A DNA stretch of 6,417 bases from JBQTJJ01 sp052387235 (GTDB lineage Bacteria; Actinomycetota; Acidimicrobiia; Acidimicrobiales; GCA-2861595): positions 1-6,417 of the forward strand of contig JBQTJJ010000024.1 in NCBI GenBank assembly GCA_052387235.1, read 5' to 3'. The notes under the pieces are model-generated. The model did not search any database. It saw nothing but the letters and a program-made list of their open reading frames with translations, and was not told the DNA's origin. A program made the position numbers and the translations under genes. Positions 6,238 to 6,417 of the stretch are shown here, piece after piece (the first letter of the stretch is position 1; each line of letters begins with the position of its first letter).

Positions 6238-6245
6238 CCGGTTGC

Positions 6246-6258
6246 CGCCCTCAGGGCG
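6246..6258. repeat. short palindrome in the greA-leuB divergent region
   Basis: CGCCCT and AGGGCG are 6-bp arms flanking one central C. It overlaps the expected -35 region of the minus-strand leader promoter and lies upstream of the greA -10. An operator for either promoter is possible; no regulator family can be assigned. Confidence 0.25.
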
Positions 6259-6262
6259 CTAG

Positions 6263-6280
6263 CCGCCCGCGACCGGGCGG
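6263..6280. repeat. inverted repeat just upstream of the greA -10 element
   Basis: The 7-bp arms CCGCCCG and CGGGCGG surround the four bases CGAC. The repeat fills the -10/-35 spacer of the predicted greA promoter. Because it lies upstream of the expected transcription start it would act as DNA and not as RNA. It could be an operator or simply GC-rich coincidence. Confidence 0.25.
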
Positions 6281-6281
6281 G

Positions 6282-6287
6282 TAGCCT
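6282..6287 (+). promoter_or_regulatory. -10 element for leaderless greA transcription
   Basis: TAGCCT fits TAnnnT and ends seven bases before the A of the greA ATG. That is the spacing at which transcription would begin at the start codon itself. No Shine-Dalgarno lies in the seven intervening bases CGTGGCC, which agrees with a leaderless mRNA. No -35 match is evident. Confidence 0.6.
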
Positions 6288-6294
6288 CGTGGCC

Positions 6295-6417
6295 ATGAGC
6301 GAGACCCACCTGTCGCAGGAGGCTCACGACCGGCTCCGGGAGGAGCTGGAGGACCTCACCACCCGGGGCCGGGTCGAGATCGCCCGTGCCATCGAGGCGG
6401 CCAGGATGCTCGGCGAC
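6295..6417 (+). CDS. greA: transcription elongation factor GreA, N-terminal part
   Basis: This 41-codon open frame runs off the right edge of the window. It encodes the start of a Gre-family factor, which enters the RNA polymerase secondary channel and stimulates cleavage of backtracked RNA. The visible HDRLREELEDLTTRGRVEIARAIEAARMLGD aligns without gaps to the N-terminal coiled coil of E. coli GreA. The final residue of the window, D41, coincides with the E. coli GreA tip aspartate D41 that helps hold the catalytic magnesium. The second tip residue, expected at E44, lies just outside. The ATG at 6295 is the natural start, with a TAnnnT element 7 bases upstream and no Shine-Dalgarno. The gene is divergent from leuB. 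A Gre-fold homologue that is not an elongation factor cannot be excluded from 41 residues. Confidence 0.85.
   Translation, partial: MSETHLSQEAHDRLREELEDLTTRGRVEIARAIEAARMLGD

Noticed and set aside
6112..6294. T-box or other large riboswitch upstream of leuB
   Set aside because: The likely transcribed leader is only about 110 bases and is filled by the leader peptide, one hairpin and the terminator. No T-box sequence or specifier-loop architecture is visible.
1..6417. tRNA or rRNA genes, CRISPR arrays, insertion sequences and attachment sites
   Set aside because: None was seen. The DNA is almost continuously coding, with gaps of at most 43 bases between minus-strand genes and one 180-base divergent region.

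Overview
The window is very GC-rich (about 70 percent by eye) and densely coded, with heavy use of G/C-ending codons. Two promoters of the TAnnnT type lie so close to start codons that their mRNAs would have little or no 5' leader. LeuB, GreA and the general gene style resemble Actinomycetota. Acidimicrobiia or a related uncultured lineage is my best guess, but that is inference and not a sequence match.

Layout: six genes lie on the minus strand and read leftward from about 6240 in the order leuB (3-isopropylmalate dehydrogenase), ilvE (branched-chain aminotransferase), cimA ((R)-citramalate synthase), an unrecognised 168-residue protein, an alpha/beta hydrolase of the epoxide-hydrolase type, and an acyl-CoA dehydrogenase. 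The first five are spaced by 4 to 9 bases or overlap by 8, so they look like one transcription unit. The acyl-CoA dehydrogenase follows after 43 bases. At the right edge the first 41 codons of a greA-type transcription elongation factor run on the plus strand, divergent from leuB. Only 13 bases lie beyond the last minus-strand stop codon, so the operon terminator is not visible.

The most interesting part is the 180 bases between leuB and greA. Reading toward leuB, it holds a -10 element (TACAGT), a 10-codon reading frame encoding MPTTLVAVIP, a perfect 11-bp hairpin beginning at that frame's stop codon, an intrinsic terminator (9-bp stem plus six T), and then the leuB ribosome binding site and TTG start. 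No minus-strand gene lies upstream for that terminator to serve. The natural reading is a ribosome-dependent transcription attenuator in which a Leu-Val-Ala-Val-Ile leader peptide senses branched-chain amino acids. The leader is probably translated from a leaderless or nearly leaderless mRNA, and no gene caller would report it.

How the genes fit together: CimA makes (R)-citramalate from pyruvate and acetyl-CoA. LeuCD (not in the window) and LeuB carry it to 2-oxobutanoate, the isoleucine precursor. LeuB also serves leucine synthesis, and IlvE performs the last transamination for Leu, Ile and Val. A leader peptide containing all three residues fits these cargo genes. The three distal genes have no obvious role in the pathway. 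LeuB is also unusual in lacking about 11 residues of the loop between its NLRP and RENTEG motifs.
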